Source: Bacteroidales bacterium UBA4230 (GTDB taxonomy: Bacteria > Bacteroidota > Bacteroidia > Bacteroidales > UBA932). Taken from it: DNA of 7,463 nucleotides. Below the pieces are notes generated by a model. The model had not been told where the DNA came from, did not search any database, and worked only from the letters and a program-made list of their open reading frames with translations. Both the position numbers and the translations under genes were made by a program. Below are positions 1 through 6,685 of the stretch, in pieces. Numbering within the stretch: position 1 is the stretch's first letter; each line of letters opens with the position of its first letter. The DNA is taken from assembly GCA_002395605.1 (NCBI GenBank), contig DGXO01000023.1, positions 1 through 7,463 of the forward strand, in the 5' to 3' direction.

Positions 1-641
1 GAAACCATTTGGGCTACGCAGAAGGCAATCAGTGTCTTGTTTCAAGTTGATCGATCTGTGATAACAAGGCACCTGAAGAATGTTTTCACTACCGGTGAGT
101 TAGAAGAAGACTCAGCTTGTGCAATTTTTGCACATACTGCTCAGGACGGCAAGACCTACAACACAAAGTATTACAACCTGGATGCAATAATATCAGTTGG
201 CTACCGCGTTAATTCCATAAGAGCAACCTCTTTTAGGAAGTGGTCTTCTTCCATAATTAAAGAGTACATGCGGCATGGTTATGTAGTCAACCGCAACGTC
301 GTTTCCGAGCAGAAGTATGAGGACCTGAAGCGGGCAATGGGTCTGCTGGAGAATGTTTTCAACAAAGAACTGCTGCTTTCTTCCGACCAGGTAACAGACC
401 TCTTTGATGTAATCCGAGACTATACATACGCCCTTGACACTCTGGATGCTTACGACTATCAGAGCCTCAAGATAGCCGACACAACAGCTCCCGAACGCTT
501 CCATGCCACCTATGAGAACGCAATGGAGGCCATAAAGAGCCTCAAGAATAAATTCGGCGGCAGTGACCTGTTCGGCGTGGAGAAAGACGCATCCTTCCAT
601 AGCAGCATCGGCCAGATGGATCAAAACGTATTTCTGACGCC

Positions 642-666
642 AGCCCCTCTCCCGAGGAGAGGGGCT
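642..666. repeat. Perfect hairpin of a repeat-like palindrome (module 1)
   Basis: GCCCCTCTCC at 643-652 and GGAGAGGGGC at 656-665 are exact reverse complements around a 3-base CGA loop, and the flanking A642-T666 pair makes 11 pairs. It is followed by a partial echo, GGGGAGAGGG (668-677). The block starts just after RhuM homology ends. Palindromes with this CCCCTCTCC core are, to my knowledge, common between genes in Bacteroidetes genomes, so this is probably a dispersed intergenic element rather than a dedicated terminator; no T-run follows it on either side. Confidence 0.6.
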
Positions 667-706
667 TGGGGAGAGGGTAACGTGAGCCTCTTATCCCTCT
701 TCCTCC

Positions 707-731
707 GGGATTTCGCCTTCGGCGACATCCC
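707..731. repeat. Near-perfect hairpin of a repeat-like palindrome (module 2)
   Basis: GGGAT (707-711) pairs with ATCCC (727-731), and TCGCC (713-717) pairs with GGCGA (721-725). The result is two 11-base arms with a single T-C mismatch and a TTC loop. It lies between the other two palindromes and resembles the stem-loops of repetitive extragenic elements. No protein-coding signal belongs to it. Confidence 0.55.
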
Positions 732-732
732 T

Positions 733-749
733 CCCCGCCTGCGGCGGGG
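733..749. repeat. GC-only hairpin of a repeat-like palindrome (module 3)
   Basis: CCCCGCC (733-739) and GGCGGGG (743-749) are exact reverse complements around a TGC loop, giving seven G-C pairs. It starts one base after module 2 ends, so the three modules read as one composite element of about 110 bases. On the + strand it is followed by CTTTG, too short a T-run for a convincing terminator. Confidence 0.55.
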
Positions 750-766
750 CTTTGCAAACCAGCATC

Positions 767-803
767 AAAAAAGCGCAATCGAGCAAGCTCGTTGCGCTTT
801 TTT
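767..803 (-). terminator. Intrinsic terminator downstream of tRNA-Ser
   Basis: AAAAAAGCGCAA (767-778) pairs with TTGCGCTTTTTT (792-803); inside it CGAG (780-783) pairs with CTCG (788-791) around a CAAG loop, with one bulged T at 779. On the - strand the stem ends in a run of six T, 13 bases after the 3' end of the tRNA, so it most likely ends the tRNA transcript and any read-through from lspA. Because the arms are A- and T-flanked, it could also work on the + strand for transcripts entering from the RhuM side. Confidence 0.85.
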
Positions 804-815
804 GCTACCGCTTTG

Positions 816-900
816 CGGAGGAAGAGGGATTCGAACCCCCGGTACATTGCTGTACAACAGTTTTCAAGACTGCCGCCATCGACCACTCGGCCATTCCTCC
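816..900 (-). tRNA. tRNA-Ser (anticodon UGA)
   Basis: On the - strand the RNA is 85 bases long. The acceptor arm GGAGGAA (900-894) pairs with TTCCTCC (823-817), followed by discriminator base G (816). The anticodon loop CTTGAAA carries UGA (template bases 864-866), which reads the UCA serine codon and probably other UCN codons. The anticodon stem GCAGT/ACTGT has one G-U pair. A long variable arm with GTAC/GTAC pairing marks a class II tRNA, as expected for serine, and the T-arm has GGTTCGAATCC. CCA is not encoded: the next bases on the - strand are CAA, so CCA must be added afterwards. It has its own promoter and a strong terminator. The tRNA is intact. Confidence 0.96.
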
Positions 901-910
901 AATTGGGAGT

Positions 911-942
911 GCAAAGATAGTGAAAAATTATTCCTTTGCAAA
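911..942 (-). promoter_or_regulatory. Putative Bacteroidetes-type promoter of tRNA-Ser
   Basis: On the - strand TATCTTTGC (919-911) matches the -7 consensus TAnnTTTG, and TTTG (942-939) matches the -33 element with a 19-base spacer. Transcription would start about five bases before or at the tRNA 5' end (900). The -33 element lies within the last codons of lspA, so the tRNA promoter is embedded in the upstream gene. No experimental support is visible; the call rests on motif and spacing. Confidence 0.7.
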
Positions 943-1518
943 AAACTTCCAATGAAACAGTATTAAATAAATTGCACCCACTGTGACACAGCTGTCGGCG
1001 AAGTTGAACACGGGTTCAAAAAACACGTGCCCGCCAAGGCCGGGAACCCAGTCTGGCCATATCCAGAGGGGGAAGTAGAACATATCCACAACCTTACCCT
1101 GCATAAATGGAGCGTAAGAGCCCAGGGTGGCCACCGTGGTATAGGTGGACTCACTGAAAATGAGCCCGTAGCAAAGGCAGTCCACAATATTGCCGAAAGC
1201 GCCGGCGGTAATGAGCGTAAGGCCAACCAGCACGCCAACGGGGACGTTGCCGCGCTTCAGAAGCTTACTGATCCACCAGCAAAGGACGCAGAACAGCACA
1301 AGGCGGAAAATGGTAAGAAGGTACTTCCCTATTACCCCGCCAAAGGACATGCCGAAGGCCATACCCTTGTTCTCCACAAACACCAGCTGGAACCAGTTGC
1401 CCAGCACGGGGATGCTTTCTCCAAGGGTCATGTTGGTTTTGACCAGGACTTTTATGACCTGGTCAATGACCACAAGCAAGACGCCAAGGAAGATAAGAAA
1501 CTTTCCTTTATTCTTCAT
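928..1518 (-). CDS. lspA: Lipoprotein signal peptidase (signal peptidase II)
   Basis: This inner-membrane aspartyl protease of 196 residues cuts the signal peptide from prolipoproteins after lipid is added to the cysteine. Four hydrophobic segments are visible, near residues 7-25, 66-84, 93-112 and 176-191. The conserved FVENKGMAFG block is at 47-56 and GNIVD at 109-113. The catalytic pair should be the aspartates of VVDMFYFP (D145) and FNFAD (D175), by family alignment. The Arg that usually follows GNxxD is Cys here, and about 20 extra residues sit between D113 and D145; both look usual for Bacteroidetes LspA. I chose ATG 1518 (MKNKGKF). A TTG 30 bases earlier is in frame, but the ten residues it would add come from a dispersed repeat. 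It is the last protein gene of the ileS operon, and its end overlaps the tRNA-Ser promoter. Confidence 0.96.
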   Translation of the reverse strand: MKNKGKFLIFLGVLLVVIDQVIKVLVKTNMTLGESIPVLGNWFQLVFVENKGMAFGMSFGGVIGKYLLTIFRLVLFCVLCWWISKLLKRGNVPVGVLVGLTLITAGAFGNIVDCLCYGLIFSESTYTTVATLGSYAPFMQGKVVDMFYFPLWIWPDWVPGLGGHVFFEPVFNFADSCVTVGAIYLILFHWKFFAKE

Positions 1519-1546
1519 GAGATTTCTCGACTTCGCTCGAAATGAC
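1519..1546. repeat. Short dispersed-type repeat between dksA and lspA
   Basis: On the - strand the segment begins GTCATTTCGA and ends GAGAAATCTC, with GCGAAGTC in between. As I recall, this 28-base pattern with its GTCATTTCGA / GAGAAATCTC ends recurs between genes in many Bacteroidetes genomes. ATTTC (1522-1526) and GAAAT (1539-1543) could pair. It fills nearly all of the 32 bases between the dksA stop (1551) and the lspA start (1518) and abuts the lspA ATG, so it forms the whole translation-start region of lspA. The copy number in this genome is not visible here. Confidence 0.6.
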
Positions 1547-1550
1547 AAGA

Positions 1551-1952
1551 CTACTTTCGGCCCGTCTTTTCAAGGATAGCCTTGCCCTCTACGGTTGTGG
1601 TGGCGTGAGGGACCAGGCGCAGACGCTCCTTAGGGATGAGCTTTCCGGTAACGCGGCAAATGCCGTAAGTCTTGTTCTCAATGCGCACAAGCGCAGCCTC
1701 CAGATTCTGGATGAACTTGTACTGACGCTGTGCAAGCGCACCGGCCTCTTCCTTGGAAAGCTGGAAGGCGCCGTCGTCCTCCACGGTCTTGAATGTGGGA
1801 GCAGTGTCCAGGATGTCGTTACCACCGGCATGGGTCACAACCTCGCGGAGAGTTGCATATTCTGCGCGGGCCTTTTCCAGCATCTCATTGATAATGGCGC
1901 GGAATTCTTCCAGTTCTTCGTCGGAATAACGGGTTTTGGTGTTCTCTTCCAT
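1551..1952 (-). CDS. DksA/TraR-family RNA polymerase-binding regulator, zinc finger degenerate
   Basis: The protein is 133 residues. DksA and TraR proteins insert a coiled coil into the secondary channel of RNA polymerase and, with ppGpp in the classical case, change promoter choice. Here a charged helical N-terminus (SDEELEEFRAIINEMLEKAR) is followed by a loop with VEDDGA (57-62), possibly the acidic tip, then a second helix (about 66-93) and the family block YGICRVTGKLIPKERLRLVP. The usual CxxC-x17-CxxC zinc site keeps only the first cysteine (C99); Thr102, Thr120 and Gly123 occupy the others. This loss is, as I recall, common in Bacteroidetes members, which fold without zinc. The start ATG lies four bases after the ileS stop, so translation is probably coupled. 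A stringent-response role is inferred from family, not shown. Confidence 0.92.
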   Translation of the reverse strand: MEENTKTRYSDEELEEFRAIINEMLEKARAEYATLREVVTHAGGNDILDTAPTFKTVEDDGAFQLSKEEAGALAQRQYKFIQNLEAALVRIENKTYGICRVTGKLIPKERLRLVPHATTTVEGKAILEKTGRK

Positions 1953-1956
1953 ATCC

Positions 1957-4900
1957 TTATCTTTTAACGGTTAGCTTTATTGTGCCCTCTGTCCATTCAA
2001 CCTCTGTGGCGTCTGCGGGAGCAGAGGCCATGCTTTCAAGGCCGATAGAGAGGGACAGGGTTTGAGATTTTACATATTCTGAGTACACCTGCAGTGCTTC
2101 TGCAAGTGCGGAATCGTCGGAGTAAATGGCGGTGTGAATGCGGTCCGTGACCTCGAAGCCGGAGCTCTTGCGGAGGTTCTGGATGCGGTTCACAAGCTCC
2201 CTGGAAAGGCCTTCCAGCCTGAGCTCAGGGGTAACCTCTATATCCAGGGCAACGGTGAGGGAGCCTTCAGAGGCCACCTGCCAGCCTTCAACGTCCTCGG
2301 AGGAAATTGCGTAGTCTCCGGGGTTCAGGACAACGTCTCCGCCGGGAAGCGCAAGCGTATATGCCTCTCCGGCAGTTTCGGCCTTCTGGATGGCCGAAAT
2401 CACCGGCTGTTCCAGCGTGCCGAACGCCGCGGCGATCTCCTTCATGCGGGCGCCATAGGTTTTTCCAAGCACCTTGAAGTTGGGCTTTATCTTGAGGGTC
2501 ATGATGCCGGAGGCGTCCTCGATGAACTCCATCTCCTTCACGTTGACTTCCGTGAGGATGGTCTCCTTGACGGCCTCAAGCTGACGGCGCACCTTGTCTG
2601 AGATGACGGGAATCATCACCTTTGAAAGCGGCTGACGCACAGGGATATTCACCTTCTTCCTGATACCAAGGATAAGCGACGTTGCCTGCTGGGCCAGGGC
2701 CATGCGCTCTTCAAGGTCCTTGTCAATGGCGCTGTCATCGGCCTCAGGCATAATGGTGAAGTGCACGGACTCTGCACCTTCCACAAGGTCGCAGTAGAGC
2801 TGGTCCATGAAGAACGGAGCAATGGGGGCGGCAAGCACAGCAACGTCTACAAGTACCTTGTACAGGGTCTCGTAGGCGGCATTTTTGTCCGGGGTCATCT
2901 CCCCTGCCCAGTAACGCTGACGGTTAAGGCGCACGTACCAGTTGGAGACGTCGTCGCAGACAAAGGCCTCCAGGATTCGGCCGGCCGATTTGACATCATA
3001 GTCCTCATAGGCGGCCCTCACGTCACGGATGACTGTATTAAGCTTGGAGAGGATCCAGCGGTCAAGTTCGGATTCTTCGCAGAGCTCGGAATGACCGGGC
3101 TTCCAGCCGTCGATATTGGCATACCGGGCAAAGAATGCGTATGTGTTGTAGAGCGTGCCGAAGAACTTGCGGCGGACATCGCTCACGCCGCCTTCGTCGA
3201 ACTTGAGGTTGTCCCAAGGTTCGGCATTTGTAAGCATGTACCAGCGGAGGGCGTCTGCGCCGTAATTGTCCAGTGCCTGGAAGGGGTCTACCGCATTTCC
3301 GAGACGCTTACTCATCTTATTGCCGTTCTTGTCCAGCACCAGACCGTTGGAAATCACGCGCTTGAATGCGGGAGTGCCGGAAATCATGGTGTGGATGGCA
3401 TGCAGGGTATAGAACCAGCCGCGGGTTTGGTCCACACCTTCGGCGATGAAGTCTGCGGTGGCGCCGAAGCCGGGCTTTCCAAGGTTGCGAAGGCCTTCCT
3501 GGGCGTAAGGCATGGCGCCGGAGTCGAACCACACATCTATGAGGTCCGTTTCACGGATCATCTTTTTGCCAGACTCTGAAACCAAATAGATGTAATCCAC
3601 ATAAGGCCTGTGGAGGTCTATCTTGTTATAGTTCTCAAGGCTCATGTTTTCCGGATCAAAGCCCTTGTCCTTGAGGGGATTGGATGCCATGATACCGGCG
3701 GCGACGGCCTTCTCTATTTCACTGTATAGCTCTTTTACTGAGCCGATGCACTTTTCTTCCTTTCCGTCCTCAGTGCGCCAGATGGGCAGCGGAGTGCCCC
3801 AGTAGCGGCTGCGGGAAAGGTTCCAGTCCTGGATGTTCTCCAGCCACTGGCCGAAGCGGCCCGTACCTGTGCTGGCGGGCTTCCAGGTGATGGTTTTGTT
3901 GAGTGCCACCATCTCATCCTTCACGGCCGAAGCCTTGATGAACCAGCTGTCAAGCGGATAGTACAGCACGGGAAGGTCTGTGCGCCAGCTGTGCGGATAG
4001 CTGTGGACGTGCTTCTGCACCTTGAATGCGCGGCCATCGGCCTTCATCATTACGCAGAGGTCGATGTCCAGGGTGCCTTCTTCCTCAACGTGCTCGAAGT
4101 ACTGCTTGTATCCGGCCTTGACGTACCTTCCGGAGTATTCCTTATAGGAAGGGTCTACGGTGGCGGCAAAGGCGGGATCCATGTCTTCAATGCGCATGAA
4201 GCGGCCCTGGCGGTCTACCTGGGCCTGGGGATTGCCATCTTTGTCCATGGGCATGATTGCGCCGATTCCGGCAGCTGCCGCAACGCGTTTGTCGTCTGCG
4301 CCGAAGGTGGGGGCGATATGCACGATGCCCGTACCGTCACTTGTGGTGACATAGTCTCCGGGAATTACGCGGAAAGCGTCTCCGGAGGGCTTGAACCAAG
4401 GAATGAGCTGATGATAGCGGATGCCCACAAGGTCCTTGCCCTTGAAAGAGCCGTCCAGTACCTTGTAAGGCACAACTTTGTCGCCTTTCTGGTAGGATTC
4501 CATAGGGATTTCGGCACCCTTAGGATTGAACCAGGCGCCAAGGAGGTCCTTGGCAAGCACATACACTGCCGGAGCGCCCGTGTAGGGGTTGAAGGACAGT
4601 ACGCGGATGTACTCGATCTCAGGACCCACGCAAAGTGCAGTATTGGAAGGAAGGGTCCAGGGCGTGGTGGTCCAGGCCAGGAAGTATGCGGGAACGGTTT
4701 CAGAGCCGTAAATGGGCTGCGAAACGCCGTCCTTGATAATCTCGAACTGCACGGTGGCGGTGGTGTCGCTTACATCCTTGTAGCAGCCGGGCTGGTTGAG
4801 CTCATGGGAGCTGAGGCCGGTGCCGTCTGTGGGAGAATACGGCTGGATGGTGTAGCCCTTGTACAGGAGGCCCTTGTCATAAATCTTCTTGAGGAGGTAC

Positions 4901-5379
4901 CACAGGGTCTCGATGTAGCGGTTGTCGTAGGTGATGTAAGGGTCTTTCATGTCTACCCAGTAACCTACGCGCTCTGTCATGTTTTCCCACTCGGCGGTAT
5001 ATTTCATAACCTCTTTGCGGCAGGTGGCGTTGTATTCGTCAACGCTCACTTTTGTGCCGATATCGGCCTTAGTGATGCCAAGCTTTTTCTCCACGCCAAG
5101 CTCTACGGGAAGGCCGTGGGTATCCCAGCCTGCCCTGCGGGCTACGCGGTAACCCGTTTGCGTCTTATAGCGGCAGATGGCATCCTTGATGGAGCGCGCC
5201 ATCACGTGGTGAATGCCGGGCATTCCGTTTGCCGAAGGCGGGCCTTCAAAGAACACAAACTCCGGAGCGCCCTCGCGAAGCTCCAGAGACTTCCCGAAGG
5301 CATCCATCTTTTTCCATCTCTCCAGGACATCTTTTCCCGTTTGGGTAAGGTCCAGCCCCTTATATTCTTTGAATGTCAT
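1957..5379 (-). CDS. ileS: Isoleucyl-tRNA synthetase
   Basis: This cytoplasmic class I synthetase, 1,140 residues, charges tRNA-Ile with isoleucine using ATP and edits misactivated valine. The HIGH-like signature is PPSANGMPGIHH (47-58). The CP1 editing domain shows TTTPWTLPSN (237-246) and later GTGIVHIAPTFGADD. NLSRSRYWGTPLPIW and DVWFDSGA precede the KMSKR loop (688-692). The anticodon-binding and C-terminal part (about 780 to the end) has no cysteine-rich zinc finger and ends in a region like the DUF5915 tail of Bacteroidetes IleS. The length fits that eukaryote-like subtype, which includes enzymes less sensitive to mupirocin; sensitivity cannot be read here. The start MTFKEYKGLD is the conserved one; the frame stays open upstream, but only as the antisense of cvpA. 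It heads the ileS-dksA-lspA operon. A Cys usual in YPHCWRTD is Ser. Confidence 0.97.
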   Translation of the reverse strand: MTFKEYKGLDLTQTGKDVLERWKKMDAFGKSLELREGAPEFVFFEGPPSANGMPGIHHVMARSIKDAICRYKTQTGYRVARRAGWDTHGLPVELGVEKKLGITKADIGTKVSVDEYNATCRKEVMKYTAEWENMTERVGYWVDMKDPYITYDNRYIETLWYLLKKIYDKGLLYKGYTIQPYSPTDGTGLSSHELNQPGCYKDVSDTTATVQFEIIKDGVSQPIYGSETVPAYFLAWTTTPWTLPSNTALCVGPEIEYIRVLSFNPYTGAPAVYVLAKDLLGAWFNPKGAEIPMESYQKGDKVVPYKVLDGSFKGKDLVGIRYHQLIPWFKPSGDAFRVIPGDYVTTSDGTGIVHIAPTFGADDKRVAAAAGIGAIMPMDKDGNPQAQVDRQGRFMRIEDMDPAFAATVDPSYKEYSGRYVKAGYKQYFEHVEEEGTLDIDLCVMMKADGRAFKVQKHVHSYPHSWRTDLPVLYYPLDSWFIKASAVKDEMVALNKTITWKPASTGTGRFGQWLENIQDWNLSRSRYWGTPLPIWRTEDGKEEKCIGSVKELYSEIEKAVAAGIMASNPLKDKGFDPENMSLENYNKIDLHRPYVDYIYLVSESGKKMIRETDLIDVWFDSGAMPYAQEGLRNLGKPGFGATADFIAEGVDQTRGWFYTLHAIHTMISGTPAFKRVISNGLVLDKNGNKMSKRLGNAVDPFQALDNYGADALRWYMLTNAEPWDNLKFDEGGVSDVRRKFFGTLYNTYAFFARYANIDGWKPGHSELCEESELDRWILSKLNTVIRDVRAAYEDYDVKSAGRILEAFVCDDVSNWYVRLNRQRYWAGEMTPDKNAAYETLYKVLVDVAVLAAPIAPFFMDQLYCDLVEGAESVHFTIMPEADDSAIDKDLEERMALAQQATSLILGIRKKVNIPVRQPLSKVMIPVISDKVRRQLEAVKETILTEVNVKEMEFIEDASGIMTLKIKPNFKVLGKTYGARMKEIAAAFGTLEQPVISAIQKAETAGEAYTLALPGGDVVLNPGDYAISSEDVEGWQVASEGSLTVALDIEVTPELRLEGLSRELVNRIQNLRKSSGFEVTDRIHTAIYSDDSALAEALQVYSEYVKSQTLSLSIGLESMASAPADATEVEWTEGTIKLTVKR

Positions 5380-5398
5380 ATATTTTTTTCTAATTTTG
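5368..5398 (+). promoter_or_regulatory. Putative promoter of cvpA-tsaB
   Basis: TTTG (5368-5371) is a -33 element and TAATTTTG (5391-5398) a -7 element of the Bacteroidetes type, 19 bases apart. The start would be near 5403-5405, giving a leader of about 45 bases. The -33 box lies inside the first codons of ileS. The promoter faces the ileS promoter, and each would fire through the other. Confidence 0.65.
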
Positions 5399-5416
5399 CA
5401 TTGCTTTTTAAGGGTA

Positions 5417-5448
5417 CAAAGATAATCAATTAAACTCGCATAAGCAAG
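5417..5448 (-). promoter_or_regulatory. Putative promoter of ileS-dksA-lspA
   Basis: On the - strand TATCTTTG (5424-5417) fits the TAnnTTTG -7 box and CTTG (5448-5445) a -33 box, with a 20-base spacer. The start would be near 5410-5412, giving a leader of about 30 bases, too short for a T-box or attenuator. The -33 element touches the cvpA start codon at 5449. Confidence 0.65.
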
Positions 5449-5964
5449 ATGAACATTCTTGACATAGTGATTCTTCTCCTGTTCATTCCCGGCATCATCC
5501 GCGGTGTTTCGAAGGGTTTCATTGAGCAGGCTGTCTCCCTGGTAGGGATTGTTGCCGCCATATGGGCCGCATCCAGGTTTTCCGGCGTAGTGTTTGACTG
5601 GCTCCACAAGTACGTCACGGTCTCCGACACCGCCCTGAAGGTAATTGCCTTTGCAGTTACCCTCATTGCCGTCATTATTGTGGTGATGCTCCTGGCAAAA
5701 CTCATTACCGGCATATTCAAGATGGCAAACCTCGGGTGGATAAACCGCCTCCTGGGCTTTGTGTTTGCCGTGCTCCTCAGCGCCGTAATCATAAGCATTG
5801 TGATCATCCTCTTCGACACCGTCAACGCCAAGTTCCAGCTTGTTACCAGCCCGGTTCTCACGGAATCGGTCCTTTACGGCACCCTCAAGGACCTTGGTTA
5901 CACCGTATTCCCCTACCTCAAGGAACTCTTCCAATCGGCATCGGAATTTGCAGCAGAAGTATAG
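5449..5964 (+). CDS. CvpA-family inner-membrane protein
   Basis: A 171-residue protein with four predicted membrane helices near residues 3-19, 25-45, 62-85 and 100-122, followed by a soluble tail of about 50 residues. Family signatures are the RGVSKGF turn (18-24) between helices 1 and 2 and NRLLG (99-103) at the start of helix 4. CvpA in E. coli was linked to colicin V production and later to envelope stress and bile tolerance; the molecular activity is unknown, and the Bacteroidetes proteins are only distant relatives. The start ATG is the first in frame after the putative promoter, and no Shine-Dalgarno is seen. It lies three bases upstream of tsaB, so the two are probably one transcript, although no functional link between CvpA and t6A synthesis is known to me. 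Confidence 0.9.
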   Translation: MNILDIVILLLFIPGIIRGVSKGFIEQAVSLVGIVAAIWAASRFSGVVFDWLHKYVTVSDTALKVIAFAVTLIAVIIVVMLLAKLITGIFKMANLGWINRLLGFVFAVLLSAVIISIVIILFDTVNAKFQLVTSPVLTESVLYGTLKDLGYTVFPYLKELFQSASEFAAEV

Positions 5965-5967
5965 TTT

Positions 5968-6660
5968 ATGGCAAAGATACTTTTAATTGAAACATCAACG
6001 GCTGTCCTGTCAGTAGCGTTGTCAGAAAACGGCGTAGTTACCGCCTCAAGGGAATGCCATGAGCCCCGCCTGCAGGCCTCACTTACCGCTCCGCTTGTCA
6101 AAGAAGTACTTGATTCCAAAGGATTTAAGGTCTCAGACTGCGATGCTATCTGCGTGGGAAAAGGCCCCGGATCATACACAGGCCTTCGCGTTGGCGTTTC
6201 CACGGCAAAGGGCCTTGCTTTCGGCGCCAACCTTCCGCTCATAGCCATAGGCTCGCTGGATACCCTGGCTGCATCAGAGGCTTCCGGTAAAGCCGGAGCC
6301 GCTTTCATAATTCCCATGATAGACGCCCGCCGAATGGAAGTTTACACGGCCGTATTCTCCCCTACTGGAAAGCAACTCACTGCCGTAGAGGCTAAAATCA
6401 TCGGCCCGGAATCCTTTGCCGAATACCTGGATAAAGGTCCGGTACTGTTCATAGGAGACGGCGCCCTCAAATGCAAGGATGTTATCTCTCACCCCAATGC
6501 CCGGTTTGCAGAAGCATGGCCTCTTGCCTCCAATATGGCAGTCCTGGCAGATAAAGCCTACAATGAAGGCAATTTTGAGAACCTTGCCTATTTTGAACCA
6601 TTCTACCTCAAAGATTTTGTAGCCACCGTGTCCAAAAAGTCAATTCTTCCTGGCGCATAA
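5968..6660 (+). CDS. tsaB: tRNA N6-threonylcarbamoyladenosine (t6A37) biosynthesis protein TsaB
   Basis: A 230-residue ASKHA-fold protein that pairs with TsaD and TsaE to attach threonylcarbamoyl to A37 of tRNAs reading ANN codons, which helps reading of codons such as AUH for Ile. The N-terminus MAKILLIETSTAVLSVAL is the first strand-turn-strand of the fold, and GKGPGSYTGLRVG (64-76) with STAKGLAFG is the family signature. IDARRMEVY and EPFYLKDF also fit the family. Length matches other bacterial TsaB proteins. TsaB is catalytically inactive and acts as a partner of TsaD; no tsaD or tsaE is visible here. The start ATG comes three bases after the cvpA stop, consistent with coupling, and a hairpin terminator lies 26 bases after the stop. 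Divergent from ileS, so two tRNA-Ile-related functions share one intergenic region. Confidence 0.95.
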   Translation: MAKILLIETSTAVLSVALSENGVVTASRECHEPRLQASLTAPLVKEVLDSKGFKVSDCDAICVGKGPGSYTGLRVGVSTAKGLAFGANLPLIAIGSLDTLAASEASGKAGAAFIIPMIDARRMEVYTAVFSPTGKQLTAVEAKIIGPESFAEYLDKGPVLFIGDGALKCKDVISHPNARFAEAWPLASNMAVLADKAYNEGNFENLAYFEPFYLKDFVATVSKKSILPGA

Positions 6661-6685
6661 ACAGCTATCGCTCAGCCCCTTATAA

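Larger units (their letters stand above)
1..966 (+). pseudogene. RhuM-family protein, 5' end outside window, C-terminus truncated
   Basis: The frame is open from the first base, so the start codon lies to the left; the TTG at 37 is internal. The visible protein begins ETIWATQKAISVLFQVDRSV, which is the helix-turn-helix-like N-terminal part of the virulence RhuM family, and continues with the family blocks FAHTAQDGKTY, YYNLDAIISVGYRVNS and YALDTLDAYDYQSLK, then GGSDLFG and SFHSSIGQ. In full-length members this last block leads into a Fic/Doc-like C-terminal part with a DGNK motif. Here homology stops near base 630 and the frame runs on to a stop at 964-966 through hairpin repeats, the antisense of a tRNA and the end of lspA. 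I therefore treat it as a 3'-truncated remnant; only about 1-633 is real RhuM sequence. RhuM proteins are common on genomic islands and beside restriction systems, but their biochemical role is not established. Whether this stub is still expressed cannot be told. Confidence 0.8.

Noticed and set aside
642..749. CRISPR array suggested by several closely spaced repeats
   Set aside because: The hairpins differ from each other in sequence and there are no equal direct repeats with spacers and no cas genes.
752..955. Small + strand frame over the tRNA (EEEGFEPPVHCCTTVFKTAA)
   Set aside because: This is the translated antisense strand of tRNA-Ser, a well-known false protein; the same holds for the tail of the RhuM frame across the tRNA and for the - strand frame at 542-952.
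1519..1548. TTG start that would extend lspA by ten residues (MSFRAKSRNL)
   Set aside because: These residues are encoded by a dispersed-type repeat, and the ATG at 1518 gives the usual LspA N-terminus.
3991..5433. A 480-codon open frame on the + strand opposite ileS
   Set aside because: It is the antisense shadow of ileS, whose motifs and length are fully supported; it has no recognisable domain and no promoter of its own. The 272-codon frame at 2761-3579 is rejected for the same reason.
5380..5448. T-box or other riboswitch before ileS
   Set aside because: The predicted leader is only about 30 bases, with no specifier stem or terminator/antiterminator pair.
5380..5934. Upstream extension of the ileS frame by 185 codons
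   Set aside because: It is the reverse complement of cvpA, shows no synthetase similarity, and the conserved start MTFKEYKGLD follows it at 5379.
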